Below are positions 48,701-61,208 of a stretch of DNA of 64,000 bases, in pieces. Source of the DNA: Membranipora membranacea (taxonomy: Eukaryota; Bryozoa; Gymnolaemata; Cheilostomatida; Membraniporidae); assembly GCA_914767715.1 (NCBI GenBank), contig OU612072.1, positions 8,248,001 through 8,312,000 on the forward strand, given 5' to 3'. Position numbers and translations under genes: made by a program. A model generated the notes under the pieces. That model did no database searches. It was not told where the DNA came from and was given only the letters and a program-made list of their open reading frames with translations. The first letter of the stretch is position 1. Every line of letters starts with the position of its first letter.

Positions 48701-51700
48701 ATGAAATATAAATTATTATACAGAAGGTATTCGGTTAAGGTTGGTGATATACAAAGATTCAAATAGTACATGTAAAACTTTTCAATCCTCAAATTACGTA
48801 ATGTAAATTATTATGAGGTAGGTATTCGATATAAGGTAGCGCAGGTACGATCATCTATCCTCAATACACAATCATCTTATATTAGGTGAAAGACAACACT
48901 TTTTAACACATCTGGTAGTCAGTAGCAAGTAACTTTAACAGATAAGGTTATCTTTTGATATTGGTACCTGCACCAATGATGTCCGACTTAGATTCGGTTC
49001 CTGGTCAAACCCTATCTTTACTAGGCCTACATTTTAAGCTTATCTACAATTATTTGGCCGATCACTGACCTAAAGGCGGGTACACTATGTTAACAGGAGA
49101 GTATTAGGGCCTAGATGATGACTGTTAAGTAAGGAATGTCTCTCCGCTGATATAACAGCAGCCCAATTTTACGACCAGGCATGCAGTAAGATTTGCTTTA
49201 AGATTTGCTTTACGATTGCAACAGTACAATTTGAAATCATAGAAACTTGGACAATTGAGAAACTCGAACAAAATTTGGACAATTGAGAGATCATCTGCAC
49301 CCTCTGACCTTTTGTCAAGTATCTGAACTACCATCTTGACCTTTCCCTGGATGTCCTTAAAAGAGATTTGGTGTGACTGGTAATCTTAAGACGTTATGTG
49401 GAATATGTTGACAACCTTTGGGATGATTATACTATTATTATAATAATATGGACGGTAATTGAAGCATTAGGCAGTCTCTTTGGGGCATGGGAATTCTGAT
49501 AATATGTTGGCATAGTGTGTGATTTCGTTGTCCATTATGCATTAGTATTTCTTAAAATGTTCTGCTTTTTCAAGCCATCATCAGAACGTACACAATAATC
49601 TAAATCTCAGACATATTCAAAGAGGAAAAAGATATAACGGAGGCTCAAGTCATCGGAAATTGTGGGATGGAAACACCAGAAAATCCAGAGGTATCATAAA
49701 TTTGAGAAGGGGCTGGCCGAGGTAACTCGAATCAAGGAGTTAGAGAACTCCTGTCTTGAATCAACCTTGGTTCAGGTCTCAGGGACCCAAGGAACTCCAG
49801 TTATCCAGGGATAACTTACCTCTGATGTTGCCATCGCTGTCCTTCATACTAGCAGTGATAGTAAGTGCAGCACAGGAGCGGGTCTGTACGAATCTATTCC
49901 TCAGTAAGTACTTAGCCAGCTCCTCTAGGTTGGACATCTTACGGCTGAGTACAGTTGACGCCCACTCACACACAATCGTCTGGTAAGCGTTCGCCAAGTC
50001 TTCCGCAGTGTATGGATTCTATGAAATAGAAGGTGAATCCAGACAGTGTTGTAGAGTGACCGATAAAATTGAATGGTTCTCAATCTATAGGAACATTTGA
50101 TGTGCAAGCACTCCCTCAGGTAAAATAGCTTGAAGAATCAGTATGATTTCAATCATTGATAAGCGTTTGATCAAGCTTAGTCCCCTTCCTTTGACAACCC
50201 CACAAAGATGGTAAAAATGTTCTAAATAAAGACAATATGGGACAGTAAATATGCCTGTGTACATTTCACTAAACCGCCAGTGTGTAACGACACCGTTTAT
50301 CTTTGTCATCCAATTAGGCTTTGTGCCAAAGACAGAGGCGTCGGAGACGTCATGTTCACTCTCATCATAATGGTACAAAATATCATCGTATGGGCACAGA
50401 AATCACTATGTATGATATGTGATTTTATTCAATTCACACTTCAAATTTGGATATCCTCAGATTGACTTGGCTGGCCCACACACCATGATATGCAGATCCT
50501 ACTACGAGGGTTTTCTAGGCAAAGGGTGACAGTGAGGTCATACAGTTATAGCTATATTATTAAACTATGATGACATACCATACTTGCTGATTTGGTGTTT
50601 GACTCAGATTTGCGCTTGACCCCTACGTAGCAGTATTTGGAGCTTCCGCGACTTCCGAGTCTCCGATCACGTGCGTTTGGGAACATGGACTTCAGAATTC
50701 GCCCAAAATCAGCGGCTACAAGAGGCTTGTAGTTGTTCTTAGTGCAGTATTGCCTGTGAAAAGGACAAATTCACTATTAAAAAATCAATTGATAACAGCA
50801 AACAGTAAATATGCAAGTTCAAAACTGAAGGGAAAAGTTTCAGCTGTAGACGGTGAAAAGTAAATGGGCAAGTTTTAAAGCGAAGCAAATGCTTCAACTG
50901 AAAATAATTCTCAAAATGTGAGCTGTTCGCAGACATTATTTGTTTTTGGTGAGTGAAAAAAAAAATGTTTTTTTGTTGTAACGTTTCATATTGTAAACCT
51001 CTAGCTACACTTGTGGTAGAATTGATAATACGTGGCCTTAAAAGTACAAACTTTAGTAAAAGTACAATCTTTTCATATCAGAAGCAAAGATAAACATCCA
51101 GGCAATTCAAATTAGATAGTTTTGATCAAGGTCACACCTTCGAATAAAGGGAAAATTTTACATTTTCATCGGACGTGAGGGACTTTGCAGAAGGTGCCAT
51201 GATGGCGGCTATTGTGAGTGACTTCAGTCTCCGAAAAATGTGACATCTCTCGCTTGCGATCATCATAATAAAAAATTTGATGATGTCAACAAACGCCGGT
51301 ATCAGAAAGATTCTACCAGGCGGTGCCAAGGACAATGACTTTGGAAATCTGCTGCTTGATGCTAATACCGTAAAACTTATGAAGTCACCAGACTTTTAAG
51401 ATAATTGCTGTGTTTTCAAAAATATTTCCCATTTACCAGTCACCCCACAGTTATAAGTCACATCACACTTAAAACCACTTATGAACCATCCATGAACACA
51501 TTTACAAGTCAAAATGGCCAAAAAAAGAGGAAAATATGATTTAGAAATAAGCTGCATCTTTATGTATCATTTTATAAGTCATCTATAAGCCTGGTGACTT
51601 TAGTATGAGGTTTTACAGCAGGACATTGTAGGCCTAAGGTCAGAGAGCCAAGGGCAGATCTGTTTACAATCCGTAATGATGATGGAGTAACACAAGGAAT

Positions 51701-54700
51701 TCCACACCTACACAAAACATGGTCACCAAAATAGCAACATTTTGTAATGTCACAAAACGGCAAACCATAACAAAATACCAAATAAAAGGGGGTAATCAAA
51801 GAAGTAATGTTGTTCCTGTTACGATGCATAATAAAGACATCAGTATCAACTGTTTTTGATATGATAATACAGGTATATGATTGATGGGGAGTCAACAATA
51901 CCATTCATCATCCACTGTTCACACCCACTTTGCCTCAACAAGCAACCTGCCAAAACAAATCCTCCACTTCCATTTACTTTCCACGCTCTTGACACAAACG
52001 CCTTTTAGCAGACCTGCCAATTTTCACAATTTCATAAGCGTGCCATGGCAACCATCTCGTTAAAATTAAAACCCTGGGGCTGTAGCCAAACTAAGCTTAG
52101 CCTTATATCTTCAGAACACACCACTGAAGGACCAGGGCTTTGGTTGTAATTACAATGTGTGAGGAAAGGAGAGAAAATTGGAATTGCAGCCAGACCTGTA
52201 GCGATCTCAGGTGTTTTATGTATTTTTTAATGGACAGTTAGTAAAAAGGACCTTGCGAATTTGGCAAAATATGTTTTTTTTTATTGCCATTCTGCTTTAT
52301 AATCCCATATTTTACCACGTATAAAAACGGAATGTGAATGGGCTCTCTCCGGCCAAGATGTAGAAAAATTATCATTAAGACACAGGAAATTCCTTGTGAA
52401 GTGTTTAGTGTCCACTTCAAAACAAATTGGATGAAAAAATTAGCCAGCAAGGACACTGCGCACTAAGCGTAGGACATTCACCCTGACATAATGTGCGATA
52501 GGGTAATCATCGACCCTTTGCTTTGCTGCCCTGTTGAGCAACCCTTTGAATTCTTAGAGATTTTTAGCATCCACACAGACATGGACATGAAGAACAGTTC
52601 AACCAAAGTAATATTTGAGCCGAGAAAGATCATATCTGAAGGCTAGGTGATGTTATTGTGTATTGGGTGGGTTGTTGATAAAACCCTGGAAATAATCTTC
52701 CTCACAAGTAGATGCAGTAAATTACTGACACTTACAGATGTTTTGTGGTAGATGGTACGTACCCATATTAACCATAGTACATGGTACTTATAGGTCCTAC
52801 ATATTACGTAGTGGATGGTACTTACTCTTTTGTTTGGTTTAGTGTTTATTTACCAATATTTCATAGTAGGATGGTACTTACTCTTATGATTGGCTTGGTA
52901 TTTACTTTAATTTGTGGTTGATGGATCTTACCCATATTTTGTAGTAGATGGTAGGCCTATTTACTCTTATTTGTGGTAAATGATACTTACTCTTATTTCA
53001 TGGTAGATGGTTCTTACCCATATTCTGTAGAGGGTACTTACTTTAATTTGTGGTAAATGATACTTACTCGTAATCGTGGTAAACGTCACTCTTTTGAACT
53101 GGTATCTCTGCTTTCACATCTTCCTCGTAGTGAATCTTCAGAAACTCAAACGCAATCACATGCTCTGGTCGGGTTGGGCGACGCACCTGCCCTTTTGGAG
53201 ACCTAAAACACATTGTTTTTGTTTATTACGCTATCAAGCAGCTGTTGGTAAGCATAAGCCATCAGTTTTCCGAATGTTGTTAAGGTTTCTTTTGCGGTTA
53301 TTGTATTAAAGAGTCAGAAACGCTGGTTTACCATCAGTTTCACTGAGAACCAAGCCAACAGTTTTCTGGTTTAGCATGAGTTTAACTCAGAACCATCCCT
53401 AGCACACTATCGCCTTTCATGTGCTGGCCCACTTCTCTCTGAGAAACATTTCAGCGAGTGCACATCACATAAAAAATGTGTTTTGGCTCAAGTGAAAAGT
53501 GCTGGTAATTCGTAAAAGGTATTACCGTGAATATCTTTTTGACCACTTTCTAGAGATTGTTGATGGTACCAGTGGTTTCATGCACCTATGCGGTTCCTGT
53601 TACAGATACCAGCAGCGCTTACAACTGGTATGTGCTTCTGTGCGGTAGAGACACTTCTTTACCTCAGGTCGACCGACACTCGGTGACAGGCCTTAGCCCC
53701 TAGGTTGCGATATAGCCACATAACCAAAACAACCTAGAGTTTGCTGACCGACAATACTTTCACCCCAGAGCTGATTCACTTAACCCCTTGCTTCAGAAAG
53801 CAAATAAGCTGAAAAACTGTCAATGGTGATGGGTTTTTCTTCTTCAATCGAGGAAAAAAGTACAGCTCACAAACTTTCACCCCGAAGCTGATTCACTTAG
53901 CCTATTTCTGTAGGCGCACTTCATAATAAGAATTAGTTGAAAAGAGGACAATATTCATGTAATTCTTAACCCAGTTACTCAATCGGTGAGAAATAAACTA
54001 CTGCCTGCCTCTCATTTTAGGCACTGATACTAGATTTTCAGTATCAACTGCCAGATCATTTTTTCCTTTTTTGTTTGGGAAAAGTACACTGTATGCCTAA
54101 CATATTGATTGGCTTCGCTGAGATTTATTGGATGTCATTATTATTTATCGCTTCCTGCAGTGGAAGTCATGACACTTATAGCAATTATCAGGTTGTCATA
54201 CTACATTTTCTCAAAATTCTTCATCAGGCTTTATTTCAATTATATTTTACTATAAATAATAACTTCTTCAATGAAACAGTTAAAATCCAACGGATTTGTA
54301 AACAGAAATGCATCAAACATTGCAACGTCGTTTATGAATTATACAAAATACTGCGAAGCAATTGAGGGGAAGAAAAATTGTCTCTGGTAACTTGTGAGTA
54401 TTCAAATGCTGTGGAAACTTATTTCATAAGGGAAACAGGCATTAGTATATCTAGAAGCATGTTCAGTAGGGACTTTGCACCATGGAGTATTTCGTTGTAT
54501 TCCACACATAGGCCCTAGTATAGTTGTACATATATCTGACAAAACTCAGTTAATGCTCAATTACAGTGATTTTATAGTGTAATCATTTTGACAGAAACAT
54601 TCTTTTTGTCATGTTAACACAATAAAATAATAACCAGAACATCAAAGTCATCCAGTTTTTTTCAGTGCCGGGATAAGGGCTGCGGTCCACACCTCATATT

Positions 54701-56358
54701 TTCTACTTAATTAAAGACTACACTTTCTCTGTAAGCAATCAATCGTGGACATCATGTATTGAGGTAACTGATGAGGTGAAGTTGGCAAATATTTGTATCA
54801 CATATAAGCTGGAATATCGAAATGTCCTTAGAGCAAATTACCACCGGCCGATACACAATAACTGAGTAACTTTTTTGCTCTTAAGATTGTATTCATTTTG
54901 CCTAAAAAATCGCAGTTAGGATGGGCACCAAACAGAACCTACAGTTTAACCTCTCTAACCACCCGTCGTCTTGAGGTTTGAATATCGAAGGAACCTTTTT
55001 CTGACTATGAGAGAAAAAAGCTAGATTGTAACTACTTGTGTGAATCATTTATATACCCAGCCGGTTTACAGCTTAGGCTTGTTTCGCACATGTAGTTGTA
55101 GGCCTGTGAACACGTGGTTCTAATGTCACATGGTTATAGGTCATGTAGATGGTATTCGTGGTATCAGTGTTAATGCTGTCTTATCTCTCCCATATGTGAT
55201 GCAATATGCGATAACTGACCTAGATTAAATTAACAGGTAAATACTTTATTATTTTGCTCATCCATTGGTCATTTTGTGGTCAAGGCAGTTAGCCCCCCTT
55301 ATAGTAAGAAACTCAGTTTGCCTGACTGAACTAATCAGCAGAATTATCAAGTTGACGATGATAATGTTGAGCCAAAAATTTGGATTACAACTAGATGAAG
55401 CGGTCTAGTGTGATTTTGATCACTATCATTGTTTGTTGAGCTTAGAAAGTGATAACTATGGATTTGCAAAAAGCTACAGCAAGGGGAGTGCAATTTTTTT
55501 ATTTGCAAGACATTAACATTGATCGCATAAATATTCTCAAAATGAAATAGGGAAAGGGTCTTCAAACTGTTAGAGTTTTTTTTAATATCTTGTTCATTCA
55601 AATTTAATTATTCCCTGCGTACATGGCATTTCCAGAAGCAAACAACATTGAAATATTTTGTAACCCCCAGAAGAGCCATGATCAAGCACATCTGATGGGG
55701 TTCTGATGGAGTTTGACTGACACAAATATGTGTGAAAAATATAATATTTTTGCCTCATATATTTTACTAATGCGAGAATGCCTAATTGACATTCTTCTTT
55801 GGTGATATTGTAAATATATGTTGCTCTGGATGCTCAAGTCACACAACAGTCCACAACCGTATTTGAAAAATGCAGTGTGTTTTGATCTGCATTGCAAAAG
55901 AATCTAGCAAAATTTTATAAACTGATATCTTTCTCACTGTAGCTGGTTTGAAATGATAAACTAGTGGAAGCCATAATGAAGTGTAAAGTGTACTTACTTT
56001 TCATGAGAAGCGTCAGCAGTAGCAGGGGCAGAAGGTTCCATTTTCGCTGCCGATCCACCTGGACATTGTGTACCTGCAATAACAATACCAAAATAAAACC
56101 AAGGCTTTCATATCTCAACCTGTCAACAAACGACAGGTGCTGAATGATATATATCATAACTACAACAATATTATAAAAACAAAACAATTGTTAAAAAATA
56201 ATTCATTGTTCCGATGTGTTGTATCAGTGACGCCAAGAGAAGCTTCCAGTATGCCTCACCATAAAACTTGTAAGCAGCAGAGTAAGTTTGCTCATTCATG
56301 AAGACACTTTCGTAGAGCAGCATTTTGTCCCTAAGCAGGTAAGGGTTATAAGCAGCAC
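36578..56358 (-). CDS. RFX7: RFX5/RFX7-type transcription factor, 14 visible exons, 5' end unresolved
   Basis: Fourteen exons join without a phase error to at least 850 residues (counted from 56358). The protein is a nuclear DNA-binding regulator expected to bind X-box sites. The RFX winged-helix domain lies at about residues 72-151: A-A-D-F-G-R-I-L-K-S-M-F-P and R-R-L-G-S-R-G-S-S-K-Y-C-Y, where K-Y-C-Y rather than K-Y-H-Y is typical of RFX5/7. Residues 168-218 (V-C-E-W-A-S-T-V-L ... R-S-C-A-A-L-T) match the helical block that follows the domain in RFX7, and a charged coiled-coil-like segment follows. The rest is low-complexity, rich in Gln, Ser and Pro, with four Gln near residue 300, eight Pro near 640 and short Ala runs. 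There is no RFX dimerisation domain of the RFX1-3 type. The true start may be upstream of exon 1 or at a Met in exon 1 or 2. Orthology to RFX7 rather than RFX5 needs a tree. Confidence 0.85.
37203..37395 (-). CDS. RFX7: RFX gene exon 13
   Basis: 193 bp; Ser/Gln/Pro-rich; donor GTAAAT; phase 2. Confidence 0.82.
37727..37975 (-). repeat. tRNA-derived SINE
   Basis: On the minus strand the head has an A box (TGGCTCAGTTGG, about 37955-37966) and a perfect B box (GGTTCGAATCC, 37900-37910). The anticodon stem is mispaired, so it is not a working tRNA. The body from about 37855 to 37727 is shared with 19352-19471. It lies in an RFX intron. Confidence 0.85.
38006..38130 (-). CDS. RFX7: RFX gene exon 12
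   Basis: 125 bp; Ala/Ser-rich, then V-V-D-L-N-S-P-P-S-T-P-N; a SINE begins 34 bp downstream of its donor. Confidence 0.82.
38131..42928 (-). other. RFX intron 11
   Basis: About 4.8 kb. Contains a poly-C run at about 40021-40037 and a more GC-balanced stretch at 41220-41900 that stands out from the AT-rich surroundings and might be regulatory. No exon recognised. Confidence 0.5.
42929..43131 (-). CDS. RFX7: RFX gene exon 11
   Basis: 203 bp; eight consecutive Pro, then H-A-H-T-A-S, and six Ala near the end; donor GTCAGT; phase 2. Confidence 0.82.
43413..43870 (-). CDS. RFX7: RFX gene exon 10
   Basis: 458 bp; Asn/Gln/Tyr-rich, then an acidic E-L-E-I-N-E-L-F-N-I-I-D segment that could be an activation motif. 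Donor T-GTGAGT at 43412-43411 and below. Without splicing the frame runs on to a stop at 43260. Confidence 0.82.
44101..44359 (-). CDS. RFX7: RFX gene exon 9
   Basis: 259 bp; Gln/His/Pro-rich, low complexity; donor GTAAGG; ends phase 1. Confidence 0.85.
44728..44882 (-). CDS. RFX7: RFX gene exon 8
   Basis: 155 bp; acceptor TTATGTTGTAG, donor GTGAGA; ends M-Q in phase 0. Confidence 0.85.
44883..47264 (-). other. RFX intron 7
   Basis: About 2.4 kb without coding signal. Two CACGTG E-boxes at 45000-45005 and 45036-45041, the first followed by CCAAT, lie about 120 bp upstream of exon 8. Confidence 0.45.
47265..47461 (-). CDS. RFX7: RFX gene exon 7
   Basis: 197 bp; Ser/Gly-rich with four Gln; donor GTAAGA; ends phase 1. 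Confidence 0.85.
48543..48639 (-). CDS. RFX7: RFX gene exon 6
   Basis: 97 bp; charged, helix-prone K-L-Q-E-K-L-R-E-K-L-L-N-K-Q; phases 1 and 2. Confidence 0.85.
49820..50018 (-). CDS. RFX7: RFX gene exon 5 (RFX5/7-specific helical block)
   Basis: 199 bp; I-V-C-E-W-A-S-T-V-L-S and L-A-K-Y-L-L-R-N-R-F, the block shared with RFX7; donor GTAAGT, phase 1. Confidence 0.9.
50579..50753 (-). CDS. RFX7: RFX gene exon 4 (second half of DNA-binding domain)
   Basis: 175 bp; acceptor TTTTCACAG. Holds the recognition helix and wing with D-R-R-L-G-S-R-G-S-S-K-Y-C-Y-V-G. Confidence 0.93.
52040..52052 (+). promoter_or_regulatory. X-box-like candidate RFX-binding site
   Basis: GTGCCATGGCAAC contains a perfect GGCAAC half-site and the TGCC of the opposing half around AT; two bases of the full palindrome differ. 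Being in an RFX gene intron, it could be autoregulatory, but such short matches also arise by chance. Confidence 0.3.
52740..53065 (+). repeat. Degenerate ~30-bp tandem array carrying 5' splice-site sequences
   Basis: Units like tttgtggtagatggtact followed by tactcttat recur about ten times, ending at the exon 3 donor. The minus-strand donor heptamer GTAAGTA recurs at 52819-52825, 52875-52881, 52984-52990 and 53035-53041, besides the real donor at 53061-53067. Confidence 0.75.
53068..53202 (-). CDS. RFX7: RFX gene exon 3 (first half of DNA-binding domain)
   Basis: 135 bp; H-V-I-A-F-E-F-L-K-I-H-Y-E-E and I-P-V-Q-K-S-D-V-Y-H-D-Y; donor GTAAGTA at the edge of a repeat array. Confidence 0.9.
53203..55997 (-). 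other. RFX intron 2
   Basis: 2.8 kb, AT-rich, with no exon or repeat that I could support. Confidence 0.5.
55998..56073 (-). CDS. RFX7: RFX gene exon 2
   Basis: 76 bp; includes M-E-P-S-A-P-A-T-A-D-A, an alternative start at 56041; donor GTAAGT; phase 2. Confidence 0.75.
56260..56358 (-). CDS. RFX7: RFX gene exon 1 (first visible)
   Basis: Acceptor TTTCTCTGCAG, donor GTGAGG. Open and in phase with exon 2 (phase 1). Contains M-L-L-Y-E-S-V-F, a possible start. Its acceptor implies at least one more upstream exon, not found. Confidence 0.6.
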
Positions 56359-59300
56359 CTGCAGAGAAATGTATCTCTGACCAGTGTTGCATTCAGATCA
56401 GCAATAAACACCAAACACACTATCCAACCGTTAATATACAAAACAGTAGTACTGAGGTTTAAGAGGTTTAACGACAGCCAACAAGCCAACCCTTTCAAGC
56501 ACCTGACTTCTAATGACAACCTATCAGTACCATGACTGTCATCTCGTCCTCACCACAGCACTCTATATGACAAACAGTATTGTATTGTGGTGGCAATACG
56601 GTACAACGGTGTTGTAATGTTTAGTCAAATATCAAAACACAGCCATCGCTGATCACTTAATAGTTACATAAATTAGAGTGGAGAAACAGATGTACAGCCT
56701 CGGGCCAAATCCACAAAATGCGGGTTGTCAGGCATCCCACCCGCACCACATTTAAAACCAGCATTAGAACCAGCGCAAACCTGTGCATAAGCATGACCAT
56801 TTAAATGGATTTAGATTGGCGTATGGATTGTTGATGAAAACATTAGAGCGCTTGGAAAAGAAACATTTATTAGGGTTGGATGATTTGAGCCACGATTGAC
56901 AATGCAGACAGGTGGCACATGATATAACTCATTGACATGGTCTATCCCACTGTCATCAAAGAAATGAACCAAACCAGACTTATTTTGAACATTATCTTCG
57001 CTTCTATTTTGAGCCCATAATCAGTCACCTAAGGCAAAAAATGAACGTGTCAAAATTCAAAACTTGTTAATTTCTCGAAAAATTTGGGTTCAGTTTACAT
57101 GTGACAACCTATAATCATCATGCAGTCATCGTAAATATTGTTTGTGATGTCCCAATTATTTATTCACAACACTGAACAATGCCCCCCCCCCCCCGGGCCA
57201 AACTGCAAAGGAGTACCTTTGCCAATCCAACTCTGAGGATATGACAGGTTGTACAGAAAGGATTAGTTGCAGTTTATAGAGATTAAGACATGAGGGCTAA
57301 TTTGGCAGTGTTTGTTATTATCTAACTATACAACTACACCAATCCTGCAACTAGGGATACACAGCTCAGGACACAGCACGAGAAACTGTCAGTCGCCCAA
57401 AATATCTTCATAATACCCGCAAAAAGGTTGAAATGGAATCAGAAGGCCAACAGGTAACTAAGGACAGCCCTTGCCCTACGAAAAAAATGACGCTGTGTAA
57501 TTTTTTCTTGAAAAATGCGTATTAAATCACATATTCTAAACAGGCAAGTAGTTGCCCCAGAACTGACAACAGATCATTCTGATTTGGCATGTCAGAAAAT
57601 ACCCAGGGTACATGCTTTTAAATTAATTTAGAATCTGGTGAAGTAACATACCTGTATATTATAATGGTATGACAAAGCATACCATGTACTTTTGGTTTCT
57701 AACCACAAGCCAAAACCTTGAGTACCCTAGTCCAAATGGAAATTTGCATGAGAAATTAGCATTACAATTTTCAGAAAAAGTCAACTAGCATGCGATGCTA
57801 GCCCATCAGATCAAACAGAAAATTGAAATAAAGAAATCACTTAACCAGTAGGAACCCTTTATACGCATATAACTTTGAAAACAACTTTGAAAACGACAGT
57901 CTAGTAAGACTTCAACAGACAAAACTTAACTAGGGCCTACAGTTATCAATCATTTTTGGCAGTAATCATCCTTAATCTGCAGAGAAGACTTAAAACGGAT
58001 ATGAGTGAGCTATTAGGATGATTGGAGGGGAGAATGCAGAGCTCATGTTATGTACAAGAGACTTACACCATGTCTCCTTCCAGCCCACAATCCCTACTGA
58101 ATATAGCTCTCAACTTGATTCCAAGGTCATCTCGCATATCTTTCTATAGAGTACCCTCACATCACATCTGGACCAATGACTACTGATCAATGTCTTTGAT
58201 TCAATGATATTCAGTTTACCGATTCATATTATCTTCTCTGCGCGTTAACTTCATTTATCTTATCAAATCTGACCTTAGATTGCCGGCCTAAGTCACTGAC
58301 AAATCTTGCATAATTTTTCGAAAATGACTCAAAATATGATAACCTCTAGCCGAGATGAACAAGAGTTTTCATTCCCAAGTTTTTTACTGATAGGGCAACT
58401 AAGTAGCCTCTGGGAGAACAGTGAAGGAACAAATTTGAAAGATTAAAAGGATTTGTCTCAAAAAGACTTGCTCATCACCCGCCTGGTGACTGAGCAGTGT
58501 ATAAAAGATCACTTTACGGATGATGTATACCTGTAGCAGTAGGTACGCTTTGTTGTCAAACCTCCCACTTGTGATTGACCCAAACCTGTACTGCAGCACT
58601 TGATAAGAACTAAGACTCGGAGCCAAGAGAAGTGGTGATGTACGACAACCACATGTTTAATTTAGTGATGATTTACAAAGCTCCTAGGCCTGATTTTACT
58701 TGTTCCACAAGCTGTAAGATACAACACTCTATGGAACTTTACAAGTCTGGGAGGGCTGTCATTGGCTCTAATTTGAACAAAAAGCACTAAATTTAAGCTC
58801 AGAGTGAGAGACAGAACGAGGTAGAAGAACAGAGCAGACTGAAGTCATAATCTTACTTGTCTTGTGCAAGAACAGGCCCTAGAGAAGTGGCTGGCCTATG
58901 TACTGTGACCAAGGAGTATCTCTAACACTTTGCTGTAGTGAAGGCACATCTAGTTCATTCAAAATTAAGTCATTTGACTTCTATGCAGTTATGCAGAGGA
59001 TCAATATTTCATGCCGACAACAAACACAACTTCAGTCAAACAACAACAAACAATCAATTCATCGTCTTCATTGTACACATTGACCCACAGCCACATGGGC
59101 GCTTGCTTACCATTACTATTTGCATCAGTGAGTTGCATTCCTGATAATTGACCAGCTTATCATAATTTAGATAAAATTTGAGTCAAAATTGACTCCATGG
59201 ATAAGATTTGAGCCTGATGTGATGTCTTTCTGGATGGATTTCTCTCTTTCACCTGACAAGCACTTGCAGCTTATAAACCGGAAACAGCTGATCAATACAG

Positions 59301-60640
59301 GTCATAGCCTGAAACAAATTGCAGTGATGGATATTTCTACGATATATGTGAAGGCTATGAACTTGGTCTATGATAAAAATAAAGGAATGACAACTTTGTA
59401 ATTCTCAGTAATTCTCAACAGGGAGTTTTGGACAATAATGGCAACTTTTATTAAAGTGGCAAACCAAAGTAATTTAGTGTGATGTGGCCATGATAGATTA
59501 GGAAATGTTGAATATCTGAGAATTTGTCACTCACATACTTGCAAAGCTAACCAGGACAAGCTAGGGCTTTTTTTATGGATTATAGGTGTCTGCAGAAATA
59601 GAAATGCTAAAATTCGTATCAACAAAATTTTGCTTTGAAATGCCTAGAACAAGATTGGTTTAGCAATTGAGGTGTTTTTCTAAATTTAAGTTTTTTCTTG
59701 AGATTCAAAAAACCTTTGCTGGGAGAAATGCAGGGGGTAGATGATCAGGAGGTCTTTGAAATTTTGAGGCAATTTTAAGACGGTTTTAAAACCAGCAGTC
59801 ATGAAAGATAAAAATCCAAAATTGTATGCCATTGACATAGTTTGAACTACAAGCCACCCTATTCACCCTGGACTATGATATTGTGTGCGGCAGTTACACA
59901 TCGCCTTACTTCCGATCACATGTTCTTTGATGGTTGGTCCCTGCAACAGCTACAGCTCGACCCATATCAACAAGTCTATCCAGCCTGATAACAGTCTGAG
60001 CTATTCTTAGTACCATGTTCACACCAGGAGTTCACACACTGAAAATATTACAATTTGATGTCGGCAAATCTTACCCTGTTCATATAAATTTAAAACTTGA
60101 GCTCAATAATTGATCAATAATAAAGCCTTAAAGGATTCAATATTCAGTGGATGTGAAAGACGGAAGAAATTCAAAATACAAAAAAGTCGCAGTGGTCCTT
60201 TGATCTGCCAGCAACGATCCAAATAATGCTATTTATCCAATGAGCAAAATTCCTAATGGCTGCTGATCGGTTAATGAAGCAAGGCTAAGCAACACACCTG
60301 GAACTGGAAACAATAATATATGGCGAGTGAAATAATATTTTTAAATTTGTAAAATAAGTTTGGAGTTATCTGTCCATTAAACATAACAAGAAAACTCCCA
60401 ACAACAAACTCAAAAACAAATCACACCACCCACCAGCAGCTGGTCAAAGACAGAAAAAAGAAATGTTGTCAGTTTAATGATAATTTTCATGTACAAGCTT
60501 AATTAGGTCACATGATGAAGGCGATAAGATGTCACATGCTGATGGAGCTTGGTGGGTGAGTGAGCAATCAGGTTTACCAGTTTTAAATTGAAAGACCCTG
60601 CTCATCCTCTGTGATGTAATATAAAGTGATCCGTGATGTG
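56359..60640. other. Upstream of visible RFX exons; no gene recognised
   Basis: AT-rich sequence, probably partly RFX intron, since exon 1 has a splice acceptor. Poly-C at about 57182-57194. Short open frames lack support. Confidence 0.45.
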
Positions 60641-60717
60641 ATGTGGCGTGGCGTGGCGTGGCGTGGCGTGGCGTGGCGTGGCGTGGCTTGGCGTGGCATG
60701 GCGTGGCATGGCGTGGC
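60641..60717 (+). repeat. (GGCGT)n pentanucleotide microsatellite
   Basis: About 15 GGCGT units with a few T or A substitutions; the P-R-H-A-T frame on the minus strand is an artefact. Confidence 0.95.
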
Positions 60718-61208
60718 AATAATGTACTGTAGTGTTTTGTATTGTAATGTTATGTAATGTAATGCTGATAAAAAAATTACACTATCATGAATGACAAAAA
60801 ATTGACTGTTCCCCAATTGACACATCACAGCAAGCCTTCATCAAAGTTAAAGCAAGAAGATAAGTGTTATAACCCAAAATTACCATTTTAAAATAATCAA
60901 CTCCAAGACTGAATTCTCAACAACAAGTTCTTTCTTAATTGCCTATCCAAGCGGAATAAAAAACTTTTCGGACACAATTCTTGATAAAAAATGCCTATAA
61001 TAATACGTAAAGCGAAACTGACATAGGTGGAGTATTCTTTAACAGCCAGTTGGTAGGGAGAGAAAGTGCGCTCACACGAGTATGCCCGATGAAACATGTG
61101 ACCTTCTACCAGGTAGCTGCATTTAAAGTCAAAAATTTAATTTAAAACAACTAAACAAATACATATATTATGTACAACACACAGATTAAATGAAAGCCAC
61201 CATCATAA

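Larger units (their letters stand above)
50754..53067 (-). other. RFX intron 3
   Basis: 2.3 kb intron within the DNA-binding domain. Holds an X-box-like site at 52040-52052 and a degenerate repeat array at 52740-53065. No exon seen. Confidence 0.5.

Noticed and set aside
58399-58626. Possible upstream RFX exon (K-A-Y-L-L-L-Q resembles the N-terminal helix of RFX5/7)
   Set aside because: The likely donor after CAG ends in phase 0, while the first visible exon needs phase 1, and the similarity is only a few residues.
60474-60828. His/Pro/Arg-rich minus-strand frames
   Set aside because: Translation of the GGCGT microsatellite.
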